Made by a program: the position numbers and the translations under genes
NCBI GenBank assembly: GCA_037577475.1
Contig: CM075183.1
Span: 20,227,781 to 20,291,780 of the forward strand
DNA length: 64,000 bases
Direction of reading: 5' to 3'
From: Chaunax sp. Z400
Taxonomy: Eukaryota > Chordata > Actinopteri > Lophiiformes > Chaunacidae
Shown here: piece after piece, positions 12,353 through 24,900 of the stretch
How the letters are laid out: each line of letters starts with the position of its first letter
Numbering within the stretch: position 1 is the first letter of the stretch
Notes under the pieces: generated by a model
What the model saw: the letters and a program-made list of their open reading frames with translations, nothing else
Database searches by the model: none
Told to the model about the DNA's origin: nothing

Positions 12353-13611
12353 TCAATGATTATCTGGAAGTGAATGCAGTAATAATTGTGATGTAAATAA
12401 TATAACCATGATTTTACATAAACAATAATCTATACTACCTGTATAAATAACTGTCTGCATGGATGCTACTAACTCATCTGTATGATAGCATTACTGTTAG
12501 CGTAGCAGGATAATGAGCTGCTTTCACTTTAAATCTTTACTACATTCAACATTGAAGGATTTAAAACACCTAAAAGACACCAAAGAAATTCAACGATCAG
12601 AGCCAGAAATCAGATTTTTGTGCTCGTTGAGTTTTGATCTGGTGATTTGCAGACGTCTGAGTTAAATCTGGGTTAAATGTGGTTGAAAATGTTTCATTCT
12701 TTTAAACACTTGACTTGTTGTTGGGACCTGCTTAACAGTGAAATATATTTGTAATGCATTAAAAGCAGCACTTTTAAGTCAGTATTTCATCATTTGTTCT
12801 GCAGCACAGACGACAGAACGTCCTCATTTTAGACACAGATTTATTCACCAATCTGTGAATTAAGTCGACCTCGACTTTAGTAAAAGTTGAGAAAATTGTG
12901 ATGTCCTGTTCTGATCACATTTAGATCTTTTCTAAATTCATAGGACTGTGACAAATGAGAAAAATCCGGTCATTAAACGGTGAAAATGTCACTTTTCAGA
13001 TTTTTTTCCCACCTTTTTGGGATTATTTGAGGCTGATAAATTCTGAATTTATGCTTCAGTGAAAAGTTTTTAAGTCGTCTCCATGATAAACCGACTACTG
13101 CAAAAAAATAAAAAATATCACCTACCAAAAGTGTTACAGATAGATTTAAAAAAACAACAGCTTTCATCTGCCAAAACTTATTTTGTCAACTATTTTCACA
13201 GATTTTCTTTTCTCCTTTAATATCTAATGTAAGACGTATTTAGGGATTAGTCAAAAAAAAAATTCTCTGTCTGACATGATTTTGGCAGAAAAAAATATAT
13301 AATTACCACATTAAAATCCTCAATCTGGCACATATTCCTTCTCCCTCATTAAATGAAAATAATAGTATATGATTATGTAAATATTTTTATATCTCTCTAG
13401 TTTACCTGCTGGACTGCAGACGTCTCCACATCACACCTGTGTAACGCTGAATATTGGACTGTGATTGGCTTCCAAACTATTTGTGATGTCAGATATTTTG
13501 GACTGGATGTGTACTTTAAGTACTGCAGTAGTACTTTTTGGTTATATATAATTTCCCCTGGTTTTGTTTTAACCTGCAAATCACCAAATTATTACTCAAT
13601 AATTATGTGTG

Positions 13612-13947
13612 TACATATATGTATGTATATATATATACGTATATATATATGTATATATACGTATATATATATATATATATACATATATATATACATATAT
13701 ATATACATATATATATGTATATATATATACGTATATATATATGTATATATACGTATATATATATACGTATATATATGTATATATACGTATATATATATGT
13801 ATATATACGTATATATATGTATATATATATACGTATATATATATGTATATATACGTATATATATATACGTATATATATGTATATATACGTATATATATAT
13901 GTATATATACGTATATATATATATGTATATATATGCATATGTATATA

Positions 13948-13993
<46 letters not shown>

Positions 13994-14032
13994 TATATAT
14001 ATATATATATACGCGTATATATATACATATGT
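13612..14032. repeat. 420-bp AT-rich compound microsatellite
   Basis: The tract is almost wholly alternating TA with ACGT and TGTA interruptions. It reads as long open frames of Tyr/Ile on both strands, which are artefacts. A block of about 102 bp (13717-13818) repeats almost exactly at 13819-13920, so there is higher-order structure. Confidence 0.97.
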
Positions 14033-14229
14033 GTAGTTTTATTTCCACAGCTGTGGTGAGAATAAGACGTAGCAGTTATGATGGAAACCAGACTACAGCT
14101 GGAATAAATAATCAATCCCATAAAAACAGACATTCACCAGTTGGGACAGCACAGGAGAAAACTATGTCAGACATAAACCTTCAGTCCTGAACACGGTTTG
14201 AACTTTTCTCTACAGATGGGCTCAGATTT

Positions 14230-14310
14230 TCACAATAAAAGACTAAGTGTACAATTTCATTGTACACTGTATAATGACAAATAAAGGCTCTCTATTCTAT
14301 TCCTATTAAA
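14230..14310 (+). repeat. 3' tail of a SINE/LINE-like retroposon
   Basis: The motif TTTCATTGTACACTGTATAA, followed by TGACAAATAAAG and CTATTCTATTC-type repeats, is the usual 3' end of many fish retroposon copies. The upstream part is too degenerate to assign. Confidence 0.55.
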
Positions 14311-17204
14311 AGAAAACCAAAGCTTTATTAAAGGCTCCTGGTCCATATTGAAATGGAATATTCATATATTTCTGACGGCTTCCTTTTTATCTGACAAACA
14401 CAGACGCCTCACATCAGCCACACTCCTTTATTGTTACAAGGTAAACCCACATGGAAGCAGAACAGCACTCAGTGGAGCGCAGACATCAGAAAATAAAAGA
14501 ATACTCAGAATTTGAGCCAGTAAATCTGGATTATCTGGATCTGCACCACAATATTCATAGATACGATTTTTTTTTTTACATCACAATCTATGGATCATTT
14601 CTTGAGAAATTAGGATGAAAATGTTGAAGAATGACCAACGTCTAGCTCTTGAAATTTTTTTAATTTTTTTAAAAAACCCACTAGAAAATACTGCAAAAAC
14701 TGAATGTGTGCTGATGTGAACAGACCATAACTTCTATTAGAGGTGAATGTGAGCAAACTACACAAAAACTGATGAAGTGATTTCCACAGATCTTTGTTCA
14801 GGATGGGGGCGTGGCTCCGACATTAAAATTACGACATAGAATTTTTTTTAAACATTTTCCCTACTTTGGCAGGAAATACCTCATAAGTTGTGTTTGTGTG
14901 TTTTTGTGGTGCAGATCCAGATAAATTTCCATGACAACAGATTAGATTCACAATCATGTTATTCTCCTACTAAATGATGGACACATCTGGACTCTTCATA
15001 AAAGTTTGTGTTTTATTCATTATATATTTCCATGTGCTCCAGTCATGTCTTCTGTACTTCCTGGATGCAGGAGGATCTTCTCAGTGATTGGTTCCCACAT
15101 TAATACCAGTGTAACGTTCCCAGAACGGTGTCACAGCAGGTGGACATCAGTTTAAGGACAAAATGTAATGAGTCATAATCATTTGGAGTGGAGACATGAA
15201 GCCTTAAAACCTATACCATCATAAAGTTAACATTGGTTTTATATGTGTAAAAGTCATTTAATGTATTTGGTCTTTTAAAAAAAATTTAATTACAGATCTG
15301 AAATGTTTCCCCAGAGAGTCGCACCAGTGGACAACGGTCATGTTTCAAAATAAATATTTAAAATATTTGAAAATCAAGTTAACAAAAATAGAGATTTTAA
15401 GAGCAATTTTCTTTTATATCTTTTCACTGTAACACACGTTAATCTGATGATTGAAAGCCTCTTAAAAACAGCCAGATTGGCCCACATGGTTACCCTTACC
15501 AAAGAATGAACGAATGAACGTGTGGATTATTCCTTCTTCATAACCAGTTTTTGTTTTATTTCAAACAGTTCAGACACCATCAGAACCAGCCGTCGTTCCC
15601 AAAACGTCACTTCATGTCACGACATGTATTCATGATGACCGTAAAGACAGCAGCAGCCGCCTCCACAAACAACTTAACAGGAGGAGATTCATGTCCTCCA
15701 CGTTAAAACTGAGAGGACAGGATTCAAACACCGGTCGTTGTTTTTATCAAATCTGAAAAACACTTTCTTAAAGTAAAGAAATTCAAAGTGACAAATTTGC
15801 AAAATAACAACAGGATATTTCCTGAAGGCTTGAAGCCGTTTTTGGGTCTTTAAATATGAAAGTTTGTTGTTGTTTGTGGGGCTGCTGTCACGTCACACAC
15901 CGGCTGTAAACAAACAATAACAGTCAGTCACATACTGGGTTCAACACATTTACATTCTTGGTGAGTCTGAAAGGGGTGAGTGATGTGGACGACGGAAGCC
16001 CTACAGGGACAATTTAAACCAGACTGTATAAGGAAAAATCCAGTTTTTGATATCTTGGGACAAATTGTTGTTTTTTGGTATCATTTCTTATTTGATCTGC
16101 ATCATAATTTCACCTCCAAAGCTAATCTAGGTTTGATGTTGGCTCTCATGTCCATCTGTTGGCTGGATTTTTCCTTTAACAGTGATAAAACAGAACAGTT
16201 TATGGTCAAGTTACTTCCTGCACAGCAGTTTCCTGTAGTTTTCTTCTTAGTGAAATCAGATAGTAGTTTGTGTCAGATTACATATAAACTCATTTCCTTT
16301 GCACTATTTGGTTTTTGGCTGCCTGGAAGGCCAGATTCAAACGCCAGGCGTATCCATTTATTTATCAAAATAAAAGCATTTAGACATTTTTTTTTTTAGA
16401 TCTAGGTTCTGCTGATTATTTTCAAGCAAGCAAATATTTATATTCCAATAATAACATCTGTATTTATGTACACGTCAACATACCTCGTTACACACTCCCA
16501 GATTAAAACAAAATGATCTCAGAACATCTGAAGCTGCCTACATGAGAACGGCAGACGAGCAGAATTAATGAAATCTACCAAAATGAAGGGAAACATCTAA
16601 GAAAAAAGAACAAACACTCATAAGAATAACAACAGTATTTAAATAGCAAGAGCCTTGTTTTAGCCAAACATTTCAGTCTAGTTGACGACAGATTTGAGTT
16701 TTGGGAGAAGAATCAAAAGACAGAATCGTGACCAGCTCCAAACTGAATCCGTGAACTTTAATCCCTAAAATAATGTGATTAAAGGTGTGAAGGCCCTCCT
16801 GAAACAGCTTGTTTTTATTTATTCATCCTGAAAAGCTTTAAATGTGAACAGATCATCTGGAACGTATGAAAGGAAACACAGTTTTGATACGTCTGCAACG
16901 ATTATTTTCACTGTTTATCACAGATTTTTTTAATTGTTTCATATTTCCATAAACAAAAATGCCCAAAAGTCTGAATCTGCAATAAGAGAGAAAAGCGGCG
17001 TCACATCGGAGATACTTCGTTTATTTGATAAATTACTTAATTACTTTAGAAAATCTTAAAACAGTTTGAGTCAACATTAAATTAACTAAACGCTTTACTG
17101 TTGCGTCAAATTTAAAAGATTCAGAGGAGAGGAATCCATTTCAAGCTGCTCAGATATCCGAGACATGCTGCGTTAAAAAGCACCGTGTCGTCGACAGACA
17201 GTGT

Positions 17205-17456
17205 CCATGTTAGCGTCACTCAGCGTTTACGCTCCATGTTAGCGTCACTCAGCGTTTACGCTCCATGTTAGCGTCACTCAGCGTTTACGCTCCATGTTAG
17301 CGTCACTCAGCGTTTACGCTCCATGTTAGCATCACTCAGCGTTTACGCTGCATGTTAGCATCACTCAGTGTTTACGCTCCATGTTAGCATCACTCAGCGT
17401 TTACGCTGCATGTTAGCATCACTCAGCGTTTACGCTCCATGTTAGCGTCACTCAGC
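17205..17456. repeat. 29-bp minisatellite, eight full units plus one partial
   Basis: The unit is CCATGTTAGCGTCACTCAGC followed by GTTTACGCT. Full units start at 17205, 17234, 17263, 17292, 17321, 17350, 17379 and 17408, with a partial unit from 17437. Variation is limited to a few sites (GCG/GCA, CTCC/CTGC, AGCG/AGTG). There are no unique spacers, so it is not a CRISPR array. Confidence 0.97.
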
Positions 17457-18962
17457 ATTACTGAGGGCTCAGATTTAAGGTTCCAGAGTGAAAAACATGT
17501 TATGTAAAAAAGTCTGACTGCCTGCCAGAGGAGCAGGAGAAGCATTTAAGCCACAAGGTGTCAGTCACTGATATGACAACATCCTGGTATGGAGGGCTTA
17601 GAGTTTGCTGCCAAAAAAACAAAGCTTTAATTAGGAACAAAAGGACAAGACACAACAAACCTTCAACCTGTGTGTAGTAATACGACAGTCTGGACTGACT
17701 TAAAGGAAAGAAAATGTCACCGTCTTTTTGTGTGTCCCTTTAAAAAATGGTACAAATGTGGATATTCTGGCATTAAAACAGCAAAATATTGAGAAATAAC
17801 CTCAATCCTATAAAAGTAAACAGCAAAAAAAAAAAAAGATAGTTTATGCTGTTTAAAACACTATTTGTTCAATGTTTCTCCTCTGTGGCACCAAATAAGA
17901 CCCGTAATCCTACAACACACATTAGCTTTAAAAGGTTTCTCTCACTTCTTACACAGATAGTTGATTTAAACTGGAACAGTGTTGGTGGTAAATCTGTGAA
18001 TTACATTTTTGTTTTTACACAGTGGGACAAACTGATTTTTAATTCTGCCTAAAATCTCTGCAATTTAAAGAGAACAAGCTCCTCTTTTGATGGAAATAAC
18101 AGTGCATAAATAAAAAAATCTCACATGGTAAAAAAAAATCAGGCTTTATCTATTTTCTTTTGTTCCCCTGATGTTGAATTATTTAGGGTTTATTTTTAAT
18201 GTCATTAGGATAAGTAAAAAACAAACAAACAAGAATTTATTTTAGGAAAAAAAAATGATTTTGAGCTAATCTATCAGATTCGTCAACATCTCTCAGGTGG
18301 CTGGTTTTTAATCTCACACCATAAACTATTAGCACCACTTAATAAAACACTGCAAACTGCGCTGCACTCAGAGCGCTGCTGTGTCCAAGGTTTTGTTGTG
18401 TGAGGAGGACGTTGAACCGAGCTGTCGGGTGTTTGTTTGTCTTGTTCGCGTAAAAGCTAATTTAGCATTGTAAAATATGCACGCAGAAAATGATTCTGTG
18501 ACGACAGCATGACAAGAAAAATTACAATCAGAAGTTGCTTAAGTGTCTCGTCCGAAACGGTTGATTGGTTACTCTGCGCCGTCTCAAACTGCTTTTACCT
18601 CCACAGTGGAGCGCTTGTAGCGCGACGATGTCAGCCTCTTGGATTGGCATTCCTCAGTCTTCCCCCGGCCGACGCCCCCGTGCAAAGCGTGTGTTACAGG
18701 TTCAGCCATCTTGCTTTTTGTTTAAGGTGCTTTTTGCAGTGAGGGCTCGGAGGATTTTAAACGGTCGTAATCCAGGAGGCTGGCACCCGACCCCGAAAAC
18801 ATGTCTCAACCAATCCGATTGGCGCTCCAGTGCAAAGCTCCGCCTACAGGGGAATAAAGCCTGGATACTTGTGTTATAGCGTACTGGGCGGAGCTGGTGG
18901 CAGCCATAGGTGCCTCCCTCCCTCTGTTGAGTGACAGTCTGTTGGGGGTTTTGGTGCTTGGT

Positions 18963-21900
18963 TCAGTCTCTGGACTGGTAGAACAGGATGTATCCCGACT
19001 CGGAGTTCTTGGAAATGTCCGATGTCAGACCGTAGAACTCCTCGATCGCCTGCGCGTCAATTTTCTAAAAGAGAAGAAGAGAAGCAGTGTTGAGCTGATT
19101 AGCTTAGCATAAAGGCAGGAGGGAACAGGTAGCGTAGCCGTTTCCAGACCTGAACCAGAATCATTTCTGACAAGGAATCTGAATCAGAAAATGATCTCAT
19201 CATCATATCAGGGAGACAAAAAGGTTTGACCAGCATGTTGTTATGTCCAGCTGTTATTTCTACAATCCAGACCTTACTGTTAAAGCTGTGCATTATGTAA
19301 GGAAAAGAAATATCAACGTTTATTATCGTAGAACGTCAAATATCTCCAAACAGTTCTGAAGGGTAGTTTCCACTATTTCTTCATGCACATGAACAAAAAA
19401 CACATTTTAGATTCTAACATTTTTTCCCACAACCTTTAAACCTTTCCGTAAAGCCGACCTGAAGACGTTGACGAGTCTTTGAGGAGGTCTGAGTCAGCAG
19501 GACATGAGATCCTGTTCCTTCAGTTCACTGCTGTCTCTTATAACGTCGTTGCCCAACTGTTTCACTGGGTCTCCTGTTCTCTCCATTTTAAAATCAAGCA
19601 TGTTGACAAGCGAGGGATGAATGTATTTGTCCTGACGACTGGTTCTTATTTGGCTTTGCAGCTTTGCCCAAAAAAAAAAAAAAGGGGAGAGATTGGGGCT
19701 GGAAACGCTCTGTATATGTAAAATAAACTTTGGGATTGGTGGTGAAAAGTCAAGCGGCTTCAGTTCCAGGTTGAACATTAAGAATACAGATAGAGAGAGT
19801 AAATATCCACAAACCATAAAAAATGATAATTTAGTGTTTCTGCTCTGCAAACTCAGCAGATTCTCGACAAACTTGGACCAGTTTCTCTCCACTGGACCAG
19901 ATGTTCGACTGGGCCTCCGTCCCGCCGTAGTGGAAAAAACACCCCGGAGACGGGATCGGTTTTTAAACATCAGTCCTTCGTGGATGTAACTGAATGGTTT
20001 CAAACACTGCCGGAGAGATTTAAAGTAAAATAAACCATTTTAATTGGTTAAAAAGCTCCCAAAACAAGAAGAGTGGATGTTTAATTAGGCCTGACTGGAA
20101 CCGTGACTGAAGTGGAGCAGAAATTATTGGGTAGGGATCTTAAATTCGGGGCAGATAAATCAGTTCTTACAAACTATTCTGATGTGTTTTTGACATTTGA
20201 ATGTTTTTCTGCAGTCCAGCCCATCGCTGGGTTCCATTAGTTACTATGAAGATGGTTAAATCATGATTTGATTTCTGTAAAACGTTACAGTAGTGTTGTG
20301 ATGGAACGCAGCAAAAGAGCAAAGATACATTAATTAAGACTTATGGCAAAGTTTTAACAACTGGATATGATTTAATTTAAATAAGAAAGTAGAGATTCAT
20401 CAGCTTCTAGACGGGTTTGCATCTTAGTAAACTCATACAGAGCGAAACTGAGGAGCCCTGGAACGTCGACCCGTCACGACTTCTCGCTCAGTTAAGCTGC
20501 TGCTGCGGCTCAACGTTGTTTTTTTGGCGTGAAGACAGTAAAAGAAGAAGTGAGTGAAAGGTTACTTGGCTGCAGCCTGTTGAGGCTCTGGCTGCGTTAG
20601 CGTGTGGTCGACCACCGATGACTGAAGAGCTACATCATCATTCTGGTTAACGTGTTCAAACAGAGCTTCACTGATTTCAGAGACTCTTAATGTGTTGGAA
20701 GAATGAAGCTGCTGTTCCTAAACCCTGTTTAACTCATGTTGTAGAAGAAGGATCTCTGAGAGAATCACACACAATAGTTGAGGTTCTGTTTAAAAAAATC
20801 ACTTTTCAAATCTTAAATAATGCTTTTATCATAGGAGATGCAACAGAGGGGGGTAAAAAAACAAAAACAAATATTCATTTAGAACTGAACACTTCTGCTC
20901 TTTATGTAAACATGACATCATGTAGAGTGAAAAGAAAGAAGTTAATATGAAGAAAAATGAAGCGAAATGTTAAGCTATAGCTCTAAAAGTGTAAAAGATG
21001 GTAATGAATGGGAATCTGAATCCTTTCATAATATCACACATTGAAAGAAAAGACTGCTAACTGTAATTAAATTAAACTAATACCAAACAGTGAGTTTAAA
21101 CCTTCACCTCTACGATGTCGTCGTCAAACAGCAGCCAGAAGCCGTGACTCTTGACGATGGTGATGTAGTGTCCGCGGTTGGGACCGCTGCAGGACGGACA
21201 GAAAAACAAGTGAAAAACTTTTACTTTGTTACATTTGGATACTTTCATTACGCTACTTTTATACAATCCATTAAGAGGAATAAGCTAAAGATGCCTTTCT
21301 TTATTTATTAATGTTGAATCCTACATTTTCCACTTTTGAGAAAATGTTATATATATATATATATATATATACACAAACAGAGGTCGAACCTGCCACAGTG
21401 TACGACCACAGCCACCAGGTCGTACATGCGGTCCGGGTTGGTCGCGTCTCCAGACGTGTTGAAGAGGCGGAGCTCCAGAGGGAAGACGACGCGATAGGAC
21501 AGTTTGGTGTAGCGGTGCAGCTGGTCCATGTACTTAAAGCGCTTCAGGTGGAGGGCCAGGATCATGGGTAGCTTCTTTACCCTCATCCTGATGGAGGAGG
21601 AGGAGGAGGAGGAGGAGGAGAGGTGACTTTCTTTCATTTGAAACATCTCTGAACTGAACCACACACTCAACTTTTTAACCACGAAGACGAAGTGTGAAGC
21701 AGAATCGCACAATCACACACAAAGACGCTCATCGAGGAGATGATTGCAGCAGAAAACCTCAAAGAGGGCTAAAAGCTTTCCATGCTGACGCCATCGCCGC
21801 TCCAGACCCCCCCCCAGAACAACACGTGTCTCTGGATGGTTTTGCTTGTCCTAATTTGGCCGAGGCTTTGGTCGGCGCTCTCACAGCGTTCTGCTCTGTG

Positions 21901-24900
21901 TTGATGCGAGGCGCCAGCGTGGCTCTCAGGCTAATGGGTGTGTTACTTAGTGCACTTAGCAGAAGCTCAACAAAAACTGTGGAGGGGTAAGTATGAAAAC
22001 ACATGGTGGTGCACTCGTCGTTTAATGAAAGCCTGAAGAGCATCGCTGACGAAGCTCCGCCCAGCGGACGTCAGACGGCTGTTCTCTGGTCAGTAACATC
22101 AGGTATAAATACTCACCATGAAAACAAAACAGGAAGGACCTCACCGGTTGTCGTGGCAACATCAGATGTGGTTTTAGGGGTACTTTGTGATGAGTAGAGT
22201 AAAGTTGCAGTGACTAAAACTATATGATGACGTTAATGAAGCATTTTAACTACATGATGTGTTCAGTGACTCGACTAATGTTCGCATTTTCCTAGAAACA
22301 AATGATGAAGTCGGGGCTGCAAATGACGTCTAAGGTGGCGTCTTAAACGTGTCGTTTGGTCCGACTAGCAGCCAAAACTTCAGGTGATGCTTTCAAACTA
22401 ATTGATTTTTTTTTATTCCTGATCTGTTTCATATTTGGTCCCAAATCAGATCTGATTTTTTTTCCCACAATGCAACCTAATTCTGAACAGTCAACTCATG
22501 TGGTTAATCATGCGATTGGTTTTCTGCTACTCGACGAATGAACCGATCGTTCCAGCTCTAGATAACGTAGCATTAGCATTATTATCCTGCTCTAACATTT
22601 AACATTAAAACCACATAAAGAAAGAAGCTCATTCACATCTGCTAGAAAAAAGAAAAAGAAAAAAAGAAGAAGCAGCGAGCCGATGATGTCACCCACCTTT
22701 TCTGAGCTTCCTGTTTGCTGCGACACTGCTCACAGTAGTATTTGTATTCACTACATAACGTCTCTGTGTTGCTGAAGCCTCTGTTAAACACAGCAGCACA
22801 AATAGACATTAAAAAGGTTGTTTTCTCCGTATCAGGTGAGCATAAAAGGATTTCATGGCTGGTTCATCAAAGGGCCGTGTTACCTGAGACAGTGTGTGAT
22901 GGAGGTGTTCTGCTCCACGTCCACAGACAGATCCAGGAAGTCCTCGTCTTTACTGCTCACCTGGAATCAAAGGTAAAAAAAAAAAATGGAGATGGATTCT
23001 CTAATTCAAAGAAAAAAAATCTTTACTTTTATTATAAACAGATGACGGCCGATCAGATGAACATGTATTCTAAAATATATGGAAAATTCAAGGTGTCAAA
23101 ATATGTTTATTTTTTTCATGCTTTTGTTTTGAAAAATGAAAAAGGATGTGTTTCACTTACAGCTTCACAGTTGAGGCATCGCGTCTCATTGGTCAGTGTT
23201 CCCTGGAAGATCTCATGGACCCACGTCTGCTGCGTCTCCTTTCCTCCTTCCCCATCTCCTCCTTCGCTTCCTCCTCCTCCTCCACCTCCACCTCCATTCT
23301 GCACCAGTTTTCCATTCTGCTGTCGCTCCTGGCTCTTCTCCTCCTGGAGCAGGTCTGCGATGGTGTTGAGGAGGTAGTTGAGGAACTCGTGGGCGTCCTG
23401 CTGCATGTAGTTGTCAAACAGCTCTGGGGGGGGTAGATGGAGAAATAAATATATGGAGAGGAAAATAAAGAGAAGGGTGAAAATAAAGAAATAGAAATAA
23501 CAAATAATAAACATCGTAGAACGTCGGTGAGAAGAAACGGTGAAAATTAAAGACGGCTGCTGCTTTTTTTATCGGTTCTCTGCTTCTAGACAGTTTTACT
23601 TCCTCAGCTGTGAGACTAACCTCTCAGCTGAGGTGAACCTCCTCTGCTCCTTTTCACTCTCTCCCTCACTAACTCGCAGAGCGTCACACTGTAAACGATA
23701 CCTACCGTTTTCTTTTCTCAGCCGTGAGATGAATTTCTTGGGAGGGATGACTCCGACTTTTTTCTTCTGCGTGGCGATGCTGTTGAACAGATCAGCCAGA
23801 CAGGTGAGGAGGGACTCCTTACGACGCGGCTGCACCTTTAAACAAAAAAAAAAAAAAGGGAGGGAGGAGTGACTTTTTCTTTTCTGTTTTGAATTAGAAA
23901 AAATAAAATCATGAGAAAACAGGTTTGTTTTTTTCGTTGTCTGAGCCCGGATGTGATCGTCTGGCTACAAAACAACAGCACTAATGCAGAGGTTTGAGGC
24001 CCTTTTTCGTGGCCCTGGTAGCCTTCAGTGTGTCGATTCCCTCATCGCTCACCTTGTACGCCAAAACCTTCTCCCTGAACGGTCGACAGAAGTACAGAGC
24101 CTGCAGCACCGAGTTACAGTAGCAGGTGTTGCCGAACTAGAAGACAAAGAAACAAGACAGAATGAGAGACGTGGAGAGGATGAGAGAGAGATGCATGCCT
24201 GAGGAGAAGTGTTTCGGTTGCGTTCCCTTGAATGTCACTCACGTTGACCAATCCGAAGTAGTGTTCATTAACGGGAAACTGTTCCGGTCCAATCTCCTTT
24301 TCCAAGGCAGAGGCATTGGCGCCCTGAGGAAGAAGAGACTCGTTTAATGGATATTCTGGAATATTCTCCTCATTGGTTTTTTTTTGGTTTCTGTCTCTGC
24401 AGGATTGTCAAACATCCGCTGCAGATGCTGCTCCAACATTTCTACATTCTAGCTCCCCTTTAGTCTCATTATGTGTTTTGTACATAGTTCATAATTCATA
24501 CAATAATACAAAAGGCATCTTTCTGTTTGAACATACATTCTGTTAGAAGATAACATCAAATATTCATGCATGAAACAGCAGATATATCTAAAAAAAAAAA
24601 AGCTGCTCATCTCACCACATAATCTATGGTTTAAACTGTACTTGGTTTTTGAAACATTTCCTTATGCTTAAAGGTTTATTATTACAAACCATTTAGATTG
24701 AGAATGAAGCTGAGTAAAGTTGCATTTAGGGGCAAACATTATATTCACCAGTTTATTAATATCAGGCTATAATTGGCTGAATTGTTACTGTAACGGGTTT
24801 GAAATATGCCAAATATGTGCTTTGACGTGTGAATGGTGCGTTAAGGGTCACTTCCGGATATTTATAAACCCAACAGTGGCCAAAAATTCCCCGAAATTCC

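Larger units (their letters stand above)
12353..18962. other. Gene-free spacer between arhgap6 and usp12
   Basis: I see no coding exons here. The stretch holds an AT microsatellite (13612-14032), a retroposon-like tail (14230-14310), a 29-bp minisatellite (17205-17456) and AT-rich DNA. The part next to 18962 must include the usp12 3'UTR, read on the minus strand, but I could not fix its poly(A) site among several candidate signals. Confidence 0.6.

Noticed and set aside
13461..14190. Several overlapping open frames of 130-190 codons rich in Tyr and Ile on both strands
   Set aside because: They are translations of the AT microsatellite; all frames stay open because TATA/ACGTA units rarely form stops.
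17205..17456. Regular 29-bp repeats resembling a CRISPR array
   Set aside because: The units abut with no unique spacers and the genome is clearly a vertebrate; this is a minisatellite.
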